The notes under the pieces: generated by a model
The model's input: the letters and a program-made list of their open reading frames with translations, nothing else
The model's database searches: none
Told to the model about the DNA's origin: nothing
Position numbers and translations under genes: made by a program
Source: Alkalicoccobacillus plakortidis
GTDB lineage: Bacteria; Bacillota; Bacilli; Bacillales; Bacillaceae_D
NCBI RefSeq assembly: GCF_023703085.1
Contig: NZ_JAMQJY010000001.1
Coordinates: 806,001-870,000, forward strand
Direction: 5' to 3'
Length of the DNA stretch: 64,000 bases
Shown: in pieces, positions 1 through 8,374 of the stretch
Numbering within the stretch: the stretch's first letter is position 1
Layout: the number at the start of each line of letters is the position of its first letter

Positions 1-557
1 TGGTTTCCACTATCAACAAGGCCATTCATCTTAAAGCAATGTTCACCAAGAATAATTTCTACTTCAGCAAGTTGTTGCATGTTAAATACTTTTGTTTCAA
101 TTGTCTCAAATCGATGCTTTGAGAAATACCAGACTAGTGGGAAACCTACGATAATTAACATCCAACTAATTGGGCTGCCAATTGATGCATTCATTTGAAA
201 GCCACTCGAGACAAATGCTACTTCTGTCTGCCAAAAGAAGTGAATCGCAAACAAGGCTCCTCCCGTCATAAAAGTAACAAAATAAAACATAGCCAAACCT
301 TGAATGAAGAAGGTCCATCTTTTGTACCCAAAAGCAATAAGCACAATAAAACCTGAATAGACAAGCTTTGTTACAGGATGATAGAACAATCCTGCAAATG
401 GTGTAAACATAAAAAAGACAATCATTGAAGCAAATAATGCACCTAAAGCAAATCGCAGCTTTGAATGCTGACGTTTTAACACTAAGGCTGTTAATAGAAG
501 TAATAAATAGTCAATCAGATAGTTTAGTACCCAAATTACATCTAAATATAGGGTCAT
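1..557 (-). CDS. spoIIGA: SpoIIGA, sigma-E processing peptidase (5' part only)
   Basis: Membrane-embedded aspartic protease that cleaves pro-sigma-E in the mother cell after the septal SpoIIR signal. The window holds the first 185 codons; the rest runs off the left edge. The protein starts MTLYLDVIWVLNYLIDYLLL and has several hydrophobic segments over about residues 1-150, followed by the start of the soluble protease domain. It ends at LVDSGN, the aspartic-protease motif, with Asp182 matching the catalytic Asp of the B. subtilis protein. The ATG is preceded by AAGGAG at good spacing. It should be followed by sigE, outside the window. In B. subtilis spoIIGA lies near ftsZ; here an IS element lies between them. 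Confidence 0.93.
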   Translation of the reverse strand, partial: MTLYLDVIWVLNYLIDYLLLLLTALVLKRQHSKLRFALGALFASMIVFFMFTPFAGLFYHPVTKLVYSGFIVLIAFGYKRWTFFIQGLAMFYFVTFMTGGALFAIHFFWQTEVAFVSSGFQMNASIGSPISWMLIIVGFPLVWYFSKHRFETIETKVFNMQQLAEVEIILGEHCFKMNGLVDSGN

Positions 558-586
558 GGGGATCAAACTCCTTCTGAATGACTCCC

Positions 587-619
587 AGTATATCCTGGTG
601 GGCTTTGGAAGTCTGTCAG
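587..619 (-). promoter_or_regulatory. Candidate spoIIG promoter with unusually long spacer
   Basis: On the minus strand CTGACA (614-619) and TATACT (587-592) are separated by 21 bp, about 30 bp upstream of the spoIIGA start codon. The B. subtilis spoIIG promoter is a sigma-A promoter with an over-long spacer activated by Spo0A, so the spacing fits. I see no clean Spo0A box (TGTCGAA), only a partial TTCGCGC just upstream. Confidence 0.35.
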
Positions 620-826
620 TTTCTGGCGCGAAAATGGTTGTTATTTTAGGAGGTTTTATAGGATTATGTCACGCGGAAAATAACTGAGGAAATGATACAC
701 GATTAGACAGAATAAATACTGGGACAGACTTATACGGATAATCGATAAGGACGATCACCTTTAACAGAAACGTTCGTCGTTTGAATTTACATAGAAGTGA
801 ATGGGAACCCGTAGTCAAGCCGCTAC

Positions 827-914
827 CGGGATGGGGGCAAGTCTCGCTGGACGGACGGTGAACTAAACCGACTACGCCGTTTCATTTCAACCCTGCCCGT
901 AAGTCCCACAGGAG
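827..914. repeat. REP-like palindromic repeat, left part (site 1, interrupted by IS)
   Basis: This is the left part of a palindromic repeat; the right part is 2666-2683, beyond the IS element. The outer arms pair: CGGGATGGG at 827-835 with CCCATCCCG at 2675-2683. An inner hairpin is built around AACCGAC-tac-GCCGTTT and ends in CCCACAGGAG. The second copy (11210-11300 plus 13052-13068) has the same layout with compensating base changes. It looks like the dispersed palindromic repeats common in Bacillus genomes. It is presumed non-coding. Confidence 0.7.
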
Positions 915-1009
915 CATTCCTGTGGGATTTCTTTTCGTCCTATTTACACAAAAAAAGCCCTCCGTTAAGATGCAATTGTACCCAAACAACACATCGAGGA
1001 GGACTTACT

Positions 1010-2302
1010 ATGAATCATACGCGCAATGATCGATTAGATCAAGTTCAAGAGGATACATTGGTGATTGGCATTGATATCGCCAAATTCAAGCACTACGCAT
1101 GTGCTGTGAATGATCGCAGCCGTGAACTTAGTGATGCCTTTCCGTTTCATCAATCAAGAAATGGGTTTCACCACCTCTATGACGAGCTTGAACAACTAAA
1201 GAAGGCTCATCAAAAAACAAACATCCTCATTGGCTTTGAACCAACCGGTCATTACTGGATGAATCTTGCGCAATTTTTAAACCATCATGGCATTCCTTTT
1301 GTCTTGGTAAGCCCGCTGCACGTCAATCGAGCCAAAGAGTTTGATGATAACCTACAAACGAAGAATGACCGTAAAGACGCTCGTGTGATTGCGAAAATGG
1401 TCACTCAGGGATATTTTAGCTATCCGCGTTTCTTGACGGGCGTAGATGCAGAACTGCGTAATGGCGCAACCCTTCGAGACCGGTTAAAAAAAGATAGGGC
1501 GCGTGTGACCAACCAGATCATCCGTTGGATGGATCGGTATTTCCCAGAATTACATGGAGCCTTTAAAGCCATGGGGAAAACCCTTGTCTGCATCTTAAAG
1601 TACCGTCCCTTACCTGAGGAGTGGCATGATCTTGAGGTAGAGTCTTTTCTATCCGAGATCAAAGAAAAAGAAGCGATCAGGAACCCCTCTAGAAAGAGAT
1701 TGCACAACGTTCAAGTATTAGCGTCTCAATCCATTGGGTTAACCGAAGGGAACGAGTTTGCGAGACAAGATATTCGTTCGCTCATTGAGCAATATGAACG
1801 AACTTGTGCGGAGTTAGAAGAAACGAAAGAGACGATGCGAGAGCTCGCTCGACAAGTAGACGCCTATGAGAGTTTAATCTCTATCCCTGGTATTAGTGAA
1901 GAGACCGTTTGTGAATTACTCGCTGAAACGGGACCACTCACCAACTACAGTCATCCACGCCAACTGACAAAATTAGCGGGATTGACGCTACGTGAGAATT
2001 CTTCCGGCCAACATCAAGGACGAAAGAGGCTCTCTAAACGAGGAAGACGCCGCTTGCGTTCTCTGCTCTTTCGAGCGGTTCTCCCGCTCATCCGGAATAA
2101 CCAAGCTTTCTTAGATCTCTATACGTACTACATTTCAAGAAGTCAAAATCCGCTTCAAAAGAAGGAAGCCTTGGTGGTTCTCTGTAGTAAGCTATTGAAG
2201 ATCTTTTGGGGGTTAAGCCATCACCAGATGGCGTTTGATGCTGAAAAGATGAGGAGTGATAGCCCTCCTCTTCAAAAAGCACGATCCTCGCTCGCTTCAT
2301 AA
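1010..2302 (+). CDS. IS110/IS1111-family transposase (recombinase), copy 1
   Basis: A 430-residue DEDD recombinase. The N-terminal RuvC-like domain shows Asp22 (GIDIAK), Glu77 (IGFEPTGHYW), Asp120 and Asp123 (KNDRKDA). The C-terminal Transposase_20 domain shows SIPGISEETV (about 291-300), the KLAGLTLRENSSGQ segment with the conserved Ser332-Gly333, and a basic KRGRRRLR stretch. A central helical region (about 240-290) links them. Known family chemistry is RNA-guided strand exchange through a circular intermediate. The ATG has GAGGAGG 7 nt upstream. It encodes the same protein as the copy at 11396. Intact and probably active. Confidence 0.95.
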   Translation: MNHTRNDRLDQVQEDTLVIGIDIAKFKHYACAVNDRSRELSDAFPFHQSRNGFHHLYDELEQLKKAHQKTNILIGFEPTGHYWMNLAQFLNHHGIPFVLVSPLHVNRAKEFDDNLQTKNDRKDARVIAKMVTQGYFSYPRFLTGVDAELRNGATLRDRLKKDRARVTNQIIRWMDRYFPELHGAFKAMGKTLVCILKYRPLPEEWHDLEVESFLSEIKEKEAIRNPSRKRLHNVQVLASQSIGLTEGNEFARQDIRSLIEQYERTCAELEETKETMRELARQVDAYESLISIPGISEETVCELLAETGPLTNYSHPRQLTKLAGLTLRENSSGQHQGRKRLSKRGRRRLRSLLFRAVLPLIRNNQAFLDLYTYYISRSQNPLQKKEALVVLCSKLLKIFWGLSHHQMAFDAEKMRSDSPPLQKARSSLAS

Positions 2303-2359
2303 GGAAGCCTAAAGGAATATGAAAAATGGTGACTTGGAGAATCGGTAATAAAGACGACT

Positions 2360-2475
2360 TTTGACCTCGAGTCCATACAGGAGCATAAATCCGACTCTGC
2401 CTTATGAAGAGACCCAACGAAGGAATGTGAGCGCACGACGCTAAGAGACATGGGAGGGTATGTCCACATAAGTTG
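2360..2475 (+). ncRNA. Candidate guide RNA (seekRNA/bridge RNA) of IS copy 1
   Basis: This part of the 3' non-coding end carries ACAGGAG (2377-2383), identical to the left half of the REP target, and CCGACTC (2391-2397), the reverse complement of the right half GAGTCGG; GAGTC (2369-2373) can pair with GACTC (2393-2397) to close the loop. Further on lie AGGAATG (2421-2427), the reverse complement of the element's left end CATTCCT, and GGGAGGG (2452-2458), which resembles the right end CGGAGGGAG. This is the layout known for IS110/IS1111 guide RNAs, in which the guides read opposite strands of the target. RNA ends are not known; the limits given only bracket the guides. Confidence 0.65.
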
Positions 2476-2683
2476 AGCAGAGCTCATTGAAGCACCCATA
2501 TCGTTATAATTGGATGAGATTCCCTACATCTATTAGCGTAGCGTACGCTCATATTCCTTTAATAAACATTATTGGAATGAATAACTTAGCGTAATCATAA
2601 AAAATATTTTTTAACCTGTTAATATAGCCTTTAAAACACTGATACATTAGGTTTTTCGGAGGGAGTCGGCCTCTCCCATCCCG

Positions 2684-2937
2684 TCCGCTGTTTTGGAGCG
2701 TTACAATTTCGATTTACTTTCGCTAATTTAGTGTTTATTAGAACAAAATAGAAAGTAGTGAAAAACCTCAAATGGAATTAAACTTAGATAAACTAGACAT
2801 ACGATTTAAATCAATTGTATATCTTCGTAAGCTGTAATTTACTTAATCCTGCTTACTAATCAGTTTAAATCCGCGTAGGGCATTGACGTAGCCTGCTTGT
2901 GGGATAAGTCCGGTGCGGCGGCCTTACCTTCTTAAAA
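2684..2937. other. Intergenic stretch between IS copy 1 and ftsZ terminator
   Basis: AT-rich, with no convincing reading frame. A GC-rich patch (about 2870-2930, including GGTGCGGCGGCC) may be a remnant of another repeat. I see nothing else in it. Confidence 0.4.
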
Positions 2938-2940
2938 GAC

Positions 2941-2987
2941 AAAAAAACCGAACCATTATGTGAGTTAAACAACATAATGGTTCGGTT
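2941..2987 (-). terminator. ftsZ terminator
   Basis: Perfect 16-bp inverted repeat (AACCGAACCATTATGT at 2946-2961 with its complement at 2972-2987). On the minus strand it is followed by a run of seven T, 50 bp after the ftsZ stop codon. Confidence 0.9.
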
Positions 2988-3036
2988 AATGTAATAGCTG
3001 AAAAACTTCTTTTCCAACTACTATTTTTTGCGTGTA

Positions 3037-4177
3037 TTAGTTTGAACGGTTACGACGGTTACGTAAAAACGTCGGGATATCTAACGTGTCTGATTGCTCA
3101 GCCGCCGGTGCTTCCTGTTGTTGCTGTGGACGCTGATATCTTTGTTCGTTTTGTTTTGCAGGTTCTTCTTTTTGGTTCAAGCTTTTATTTGGACGTGATG
3201 GATTCGGTTTTGAAGCATTTTCGTTTTCTTCAAAACCAGTTGCAATAATCGTAATCACAATCTCGTCTTTTAAGTTCTCATTAATGACAGAACCAAAAAT
3301 CATATTTACTTCCGCATCTGAAGCGGCAGAAACGATTTCAGCAGCTTCATGAACTTCATAAAGGCTTAAGTTATTTCCACCTGTGATATTCATTAACACA
3401 CCTTGTGCTCCATCAACAGACGTTTCAAGCAATGGTGAAGAAATGGCTTTTTTAGCCGCTTCTGTCGCGCGGTTTTCACCAGTTGCGATCCCAATTCCCA
3501 TTAAAGCAGAACCTTTATCACTCATAATTGTTTTTACATCGGCAAAGTCTAAGTTGATTAATCCAGGTGTTGCAATAAGATCTGAGATACCTTGTACACC
3601 TTGACGAAGTACATTATCCGCTTCACGGAATGCTTCAAGCATTGGTGTATTTTTATCAACCATCTCAAGTAGACGATCATTTGGAATAACAATTAGTGTA
3701 TCAACTTTTTCTTTTAAAGCTGCAATTCCATTAGCCGCTTGATTTTGGCGTTTACGACCTTCAAATGTAAAAGGACGAGTTACAACTCCTACTGTTAAAG
3801 CCCCAATCTCCTTAGCGACTTCAGCAATAACCGGAGCAGCACCAGTACCAGTACCGCCACCCATTCCAAGCTGTAATAAAGACCATATCCGCACCTTGAA
3901 GAACTTCTTCAATTTGCTCGCGGCTTTCTTCCGCCGCTTTTTTACCGATATCCGGGTTTGCGCCAGCACCAAGTCCACGTGTTAATTTACCACCTAGCTG
4001 ATACTTTGATTCTGCCTTGGATAAGTGTAGTGCTTGAGCATCAGTATTGACTGCAATAAACTCTACACCTTGTAATCCATTCTCGATCATGCGGTTAACG
4101 GCATTACTACCGCCACCACCAACACCTATTACCTTAATCTGTGCCAGTTGTTCCATATCCGTTTCGAACTCCAACAT
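3037..4177 (-). CDS. ftsZ: FtsZ, tubulin-like cell division GTPase (frameshifted in this sequence)
   Basis: Polymerises into the Z-ring at midcell. The N-terminal part (from [20 protein letters not shown]) shows the glycine loop [11 protein letters not shown] and NTDAQAL; the C-terminal part shows [23 protein letters not shown] and the C-terminal peptide [10 protein letters not shown] that binds FtsA and SepF. The two parts are in different frames: at 3868-3869 the sense strand reads ACAGCTTGGAATGG where ACAGCTGGAATGG restores [11 protein letters not shown]. With the extra base removed the protein is 379 residues, the normal Bacillus length. A broken ftsZ would not be viable, so I read this as a sequence error. 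It follows ftsA by 41 bp in one operon. Confidence 0.95.
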
Positions 4178-4218
4178 GTTTAAATCCCCCTAATCGCCTG
4201 TCTGCCTGCTCGTTATTG

Positions 4219-5508
4219 TTATTCAAAAAATGATTTGAATAGATTTTTCATTTTTGATTTTTTGTTTTGACTTTTTTCTTCGTATTCTTGTTCGTCTGGT
4301 TCATGAGTTTGTTGATTACGACCTTGTCTTGAGACCTCTTCTTGATCCGTAACCGATGCTGCAATTTCACGACCTTGTAGCTTAACGTTTCTACTTGCAA
4401 ACTGAATCAAACCTACACTAGTTGTAAAGCGTGGTTCTCTCACCCCGATATAGTCAGGAATCGCAATACGTACATTTCCTCTAAGCAGGTCTTTTGCTAA
4501 TTCTAACACACCTGGTAGCATCACAGTACCACCAGTTAAGACAAAACCACCAGGGAAATCACGGAAGCCTAATCGAACAAGTTCTTTAAATAACAACTCA
4601 AAAATTTCTTCCATTCGCGGTTCAATAATTTGAGCTAACTCAAATTGAGTCATATTTTGTTTATCATTAGAACCAATGGTGGTAAAACTAAATGTTTCTT
4701 CCTCGTTTGCTTCATCTACAAATGCCATACCATGTTTTTTCTTGATACGTTCTGCATCCTCAGTTGAAACTCTTAATCCTACTGCAATATCGTTTGTGAT
4801 ATGATCACCGCCTATTGGTAAAACAGAAACGGCTTGAAGGGCTCCTTGTTCAAAAACGGAAACAGTAGATGAGCCGCCACCAATATCAATGATACAAACA
4901 CCTAGACTTTTTTCGTCTTTTGAGACGGCAATAGAACCAGAAGCTAGGGACTGCAAGCAAATGTCGGCAATGTCCAGCCCTGCACGCTCCACACAACGAA
5001 GTAAATTATGTAAGACAGTTTTTGAACCAGTAATAATGGTTCCTTCCATTTCTAAACGAACACCAATCATTCCTCTTGGATCCGTTATCTCATCTAAGCC
5101 ATCAACAATAAATTGTTTAGGGATGACATCAATAATTTCTCGCTCTGGAGGTATGGAGACAACCTGCGCTGCATCTATTACTCTCCCTATATCTTCGGTG
5201 CCAATCTCTCTATCAGGACTGGAAACCGCTACAACCCCATGACAAGGCTGCAGTTGTACATGATTACCATTTATTCCTACAACTACTTGCTTAATAGATA
5301 AGCCAACCATTCTTTCAGCTTGGTCCACAGCTCGTTGAATGGATTGAACGGTTTCGTCAATATCAACAATGGCCCCTTTTTTGATTCCCTCTGATTCCGC
5401 AGTTCCTACACCAAGTACATTAATGGCTTTGTTTGTCACTTCTCCAATGATAACTCGCACATTAGATGTACCGATGTCTAAACTGACATATGTTTCTGTG
5501 GTGTTCAT
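4219..5508 (-). CDS. ftsA: FtsA, actin-like membrane tether of FtsZ
   Basis: A 429-residue actin-fold protein that anchors FtsZ to the membrane and recruits later divisome proteins. It shows the phosphate-1 motif SLDIGTSNVRV (about 9-19), the phosphate-2 motif IIDIGGGSSTV (about 206-216), the adenosine motif VLTGGTVMLPG and the SHS2/1C region. The C-terminus KKSKMKNLFKSFFE is a basic amphipathic membrane-targeting helix, after a charged linker of about 40 residues rich in E, Q and K. ATG with a GGAGGTGCCGC leader. First gene of the ftsA-ftsZ pair, downstream of a sigma-H-type promoter. Confidence 0.97.
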   Translation of the reverse strand: MNTTETYVSLDIGTSNVRVIIGEVTNKAINVLGVGTAESEGIKKGAIVDIDETVQSIQRAVDQAERMVGLSIKQVVVGINGNHVQLQPCHGVVAVSSPDREIGTEDIGRVIDAAQVVSIPPEREIIDVIPKQFIVDGLDEITDPRGMIGVRLEMEGTIITGSKTVLHNLLRCVERAGLDIADICLQSLASGSIAVSKDEKSLGVCIIDIGGGSSTVSVFEQGALQAVSVLPIGGDHITNDIAVGLRVSTEDAERIKKKHGMAFVDEANEEETFSFTTIGSNDKQNMTQFELAQIIEPRMEEIFELLFKELVRLGFRDFPGGFVLTGGTVMLPGVLELAKDLLRGNVRIAIPDYIGVREPRFTTSVGLIQFASRNVKLQGREIAASVTDQEEVSRQGRNQQTHEPDEQEYEEKSQNKKSKMKNLFKSFFE

Positions 5509-5634
5509 TTTTGCGGCACCTCCTTATCATTTAATCGCAAGCTAGTTTCATATAGAATGAGAAGGTTATTGCCAGTTTATCAATATAAATTCTCTAAACA
5601 GTTCATGTAAACCATTAAGGTGAATAAGTATTAC

Positions 5635-5662
5635 ATTCAACAAATAATAGGCTATTTCCTGT
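5635..5662 (-). promoter_or_regulatory. Sigma-H promoter of ftsA-ftsZ
   Basis: On the minus strand ACAGGAAAT (5654-5662), a 12-bp spacer and GTTGAAT (5635-5641) match the sigma-H consensus RnAGGAwWW - 11-12 bp - RnnGAAT at every defined position. It lies about 125 bp upstream of ftsA. B. subtilis ftsAZ has a sigma-H promoter (P2) that raises FtsZ at the start of sporulation. Confidence 0.75.
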
Positions 5663-6098
5663 TTATTAACTTTATTTTATTGATACCCAAACCTCAAATC
5701 CCATTTGCGCCTTTTTTTAAAATGTTAAACAACTCATTTTTATAAAAAGTAACTATTTCTTCAAGTGCAATCATGTATTCTATTTTACTATCGGTTACTT
5801 AGTACAAGTCTACACCAAGTTTCATTCCTAGAAAAGCTAAACCTACCGTCAATTCACGGAAATCTTCATATTATCTAAAAAATAAAAGAAACATCTATCA
5901 TAGGCATAGCGTGTGAACACTCGTGTGAAGCAGTTTTAATTTTTTTTGTACGGTTTAAAGACGAAATGATCTACGATTCCGCTTTTTAAAAATCCTTCTG
6001 AATGCCTATGAAACTCACTCTATTCAGGGGAGCTTGTTCCTAATCTAACCTCGTTGCTAAGCGGCTTATTCTGACCTTTGTCATGGGTAGTCCATCCC
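5663..6098. other. Gene-free stretch between ftsA promoter and divIB
   Basis: About 435 bp of AT-rich sequence without a credible gene. In B. subtilis this interval holds ylxW, ylxX and sbp; I find no trace of them. It may hold further ftsAZ promoters, but no clean sigma-A site is visible. Confidence 0.5.
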
Positions 6099-6872
6099 CT
6101 ATTCCTCAATCTCTTCTTCCTCCTGATAGTTAAGATCTTCAAAATAAGGACTCATCTTCATGTGAAGAATTCCATGTTTTGATCGGTCCACCTCTTTTGC
6201 AACGGAAGGATACGGTGTCATCCACTCTGAAAAATTGTTAACAGAGGTTTGAACGATTAATCCATCATTCATATATAACCTTAATGCTAATGGGTCTTCT
6301 TCTGTAGGAATGAACAATATTTCTGAGATTCGTTCCTTAATCTGATCGGATATTTCACCAAGCTCTGCAGCAAGCCTTTCTAATTTCACCATCTCTTCTT
6401 CAGCAATAATAACTGGTGCATCAGAGGGGATGTCGCCTTCAGGAAGCGCATCAAGAATGGCACCACTTTCAAGCATTGGATAATAGCCGTCCTGTTGTTT
6501 TACATAACCCACTCTTGGGTATTCGGTAATTTGGATTTCTACCTTATTAGGAAGTTTTCTCGATAGTTCAGCTGACGCCACTTCTTTGAGTTCTTCCATC
6601 TGTGTCACACTTAACTCTTTATGTAAGTTCCAAATACTATCTCCTATTGATAGTTCACTTGCTTCAATAATTTCTTCTTCATCAGCCACTACATTTCCAT
6701 TTACTTGAATCTCTTTAATGTTACTAAGCGGTGATTGGAAATAAATCATTAGTACTAACAAAACAAAGAAGATACCCAAAAAAAACAGAAGTCTACGATT
6801 TGCACGCTGTTTCCGTTGTTCCTTTAATGAAGGGATGCGATCATTAACTGAAATTACTTTTTTATCACTCAT
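6099..6872 (-). CDS. divIB: DivIB (FtsQ), divisome protein
   Basis: Bitopic divisome protein that acts with FtsL and DivIC to control septal wall synthesis by PBP2B/FtsW. 257 residues: a basic cytoplasmic N-terminus (about 1-27, EQRKQRANRR), one membrane segment (about 28-46), a POTRA domain beginning IKEIQVNGN (about 53-120), then the FtsQ/DivIB beta domain, and a very acidic tail ending QEEEEIEE. The acidic tail fits a surface exposed to alkaline medium (inference). The ATG has GGAG upstream. It follows murB by 57 bp. Confidence 0.95.
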   Translation of the reverse strand: MSDKKVISVNDRIPSLKEQRKQRANRRLLFFLGIFFVLLVLMIYFQSPLSNIKEIQVNGNVVADEEEIIEASELSIGDSIWNLHKELSVTQMEELKEVASAELSRKLPNKVEIQITEYPRVGYVKQQDGYYPMLESGAILDALPEGDIPSDAPVIIAEEEMVKLERLAAELGEISDQIKERISEILFIPTEEDPLALRLYMNDGLIVQTSVNNFSEWMTPYPSVAKEVDRSKHGILHMKMSPYFEDLNYQEEEEIEE

Positions 6873-6929
6873 TTTTACTCCCTTCTCCTCACTTAGATCA
6901 ACTGTTTTTGGGTATACCCTAAATCATAA

Positions 6930-7855
6930 TTATGGAGTTTCTTGTTTTCCAAACAGCTCTACCTCGGTTTCCATACGAATTTTTCTTTTCTCATATATAA
7001 CGGTTTGAACGTGTTGAATCAAATCCAACACATCTTGAGCTTTTGCAGAATCCACATTTACAATAAAATTAGCATGAATATCAGAAATTTGAGCCCCTCC
7101 AATTTGATGACCCTTTAACCCTGCTTCTTCAATTAAATTTCAGCATAGTTCGGTAACGGGTTGCGGAACACACTTCCACATGTAGGATATGAGTAGGGCT
7201 GAGATTTTTTTCGGTACGCTTTATTTTCTTGCATTCTCGAAACAATTTCAGCACGGTCTCCTTTTTTCAACTTAAAAACAGCCTCGATACAAATAGCTAA
7301 TTCACGTTGAAGTGTTGATGTTCGATAAGAAAATGCCATCTCTTCATGAGAGAGCCATTCTAATCGTCCATCTTCAAAAAGAATCAGAGCTTTCACAAAA
7401 ATAGCTGCGATATCCGAACCATGTGCACCAGCATTCATAAACACAGCCCCACCAACAGAACCAGGAATCCCACCTGCAAACTCAAGTCCTGAAAGACCTT
7501 GTCTACTAATTAAAGTAGCTAATTTCACCAGAGGGTAACCTGCTCCCACTGTAACAAGTTCGTCATCTACAGCAAGAGCATCCATACCTTTTCCAAGTTT
7601 AATTGTAATGCCTTCTAAACCTTCATCAGAAACAAGTATATTCGAGCCTCTTCCAATCGCTCTCCACGGGATCTGTTTCTCCCGAATGAAGCTCATTGTC
7701 TTTATCAAGCCTTCTCTACTACTCGGCTCTACTAGTAGATCAGCTGGACCGCCAATTTTCCATGTTGTATGTTTTGATAAACGCTCATCTATTTTCACAC
7801 TACCTACTTGTTCTTTTTCAAGCCAATCTCTAACATCCCTCATAGTTTCCCTCAC
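6930..7855 (-). CDS. murB: MurB, UDP-N-acetylenolpyruvoylglucosamine reductase (frameshifted)
   Basis: FAD enzyme that reduces UDP-GlcNAc-enolpyruvate to UDP-MurNAc. The N-terminal 240 codons show the FAD-binding KHTTWKIGGPAD, IPWRAIGRGSNILVSDEG, GLEFAGGIPGSVGGAVFMNAG and the catalytic-Ser loop YPTCGSVFRNP. The C-terminal part (LIEEAGLKGHQIGGAQIS, then HANFIVN) is in another frame: near 7142 the sense strand reads GCTGAAATTTA where GCTGGAAATTTA restores AGNLIEEAGLKG. The corrected protein is 308 residues, normal for MurB. One base is missing, most likely an error. The ATG overlaps a TTTCCC-rich leader. murG, which normally precedes it, is absent. Confidence 0.93.
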
Positions 7856-8119
7856 TTTTCATCCTAAATTAATGTGAGTCGGAACTGAACATGGCGTACA
7901 GTTCTTCTATAATATCGGTTATGTATAACTTTAGTATAAGCATAAGCAAGCTTACCCAATTATCCTTCTACCCTTTATTTTAGCACGAACCCTACTTGCT
8001 TGACACTCGAAACCTGTGTGAGATCTTGTGATAAATTGGGCTTTTATGCAGAATCTCGTCAGACTTACCTAAAAAAGAGGTTTAGGTGTAAATAAAATGA
8101 TGTAAAAGGCTATTGTAGC
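7856..8119. other. Intergenic stretch upstream of murB
   Basis: No gene. On the minus strand TTGCTT and TATACA are 16 bp apart (near 7930-7960) and could be a murB promoter. On the plus strand TTGACA (8000-8005) has no -10 box at normal distance. Confidence 0.3.
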
Positions 8120-8374
8120 AAGGCGGCGGAAGGTCTATGGCGGAGTGTGAAGAGCGAAGGACAATACCTAGAAACACCTGATCGTAACCAAGATAGATTG
8201 CAGATCCATCAAGAAGTCCGCTCTGTTAGCATGAGAAACGGAGGAAACATCAAAAGGCATGAAGCTTTTACTAAGCACGTGGACCTTACACCAAGAAAAA
8301 CATCAGCGGAACCAAGAACCTCTCTTCATTAGCAAGAGAAAAGGAAACTTTGGCAAGAACCTCATGCAACACTC
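8120..8374 (+). repeat. Periodic CAAGA array, left part (possible non-coding RNA)
   Basis: Short units beginning (C)CAAGA or a near match recur every 20-21 bp. AAGA-type cores lie at 8130, 8150, 8169, 8190, 8211, 8231, 8252, 8273, 8293, 8314, 8334 and 8355; after removal of the IS element the series continues at 9784, 9804, 9824, 9844, 9864 and 9884. Only the first 5-9 bases of a unit are conserved (often CAAGAACCT or CAAGACCTTGCTC); the rest varies. The plus strand is purine/A-rich with few T. The mixed 20/21 spacing does not keep a reading frame, so it is not a coding repeat. It occupies the place of murG. Function unknown. Confidence 0.6.

Larger units (their letters stand above)
915..2665 (+). 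mobile_element. IS110-family (IS1111-type) insertion sequence, copy 1
   Basis: A 1751-bp element whose counterpart at 11301-13051 has the same length and an identical encoded protein. Boundaries come from comparing the two copies and from the target logic: the REP reads ...CCCACAGGAG then TCGGCC..., and the element lies between with a GGAG core at both ends. There is no long terminal inverted repeat; a short subterminal pair CCCTCCG (958-964) and CGGAGGG (2657-2663) is visible. The left non-coding end is short (95 bp) and the right one long (363 bp), as in the IS1111 group where the guide RNA lies 3' of the transposase. Exact end bases could shift by a few bp because the core is repeated. Confidence 0.85.

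Noticed and set aside
911..932. Perfect hairpin CCCACAGGA...TCCTGTGGG as a terminator
   Set aside because: It spans the target-IS junction in both copies and lacks a T run; it arises from the element's left end meeting its target.
2452..2458. GGGAGGG as a guide pairing with the right flank CCCTCCCAT of copy 2
   Set aside because: The match is better at site 2 than at site 1 (CTCTCCCAT) and lies several bases from the insertion point; a donor-end role is more consistent.
1420..2499. Minus-strand open frames inside the IS1111-type element (and again at 11806-12885)
   Set aside because: They are antisense to the transposase or the guide RNA region and show no family features.
8147..8332. Open frame of 61 codons on the plus strand within the CAAGA array
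   Set aside because: The 20/21-bp period shifts frame from unit to unit, there is no ribosome site, and the composition is not coding-like.
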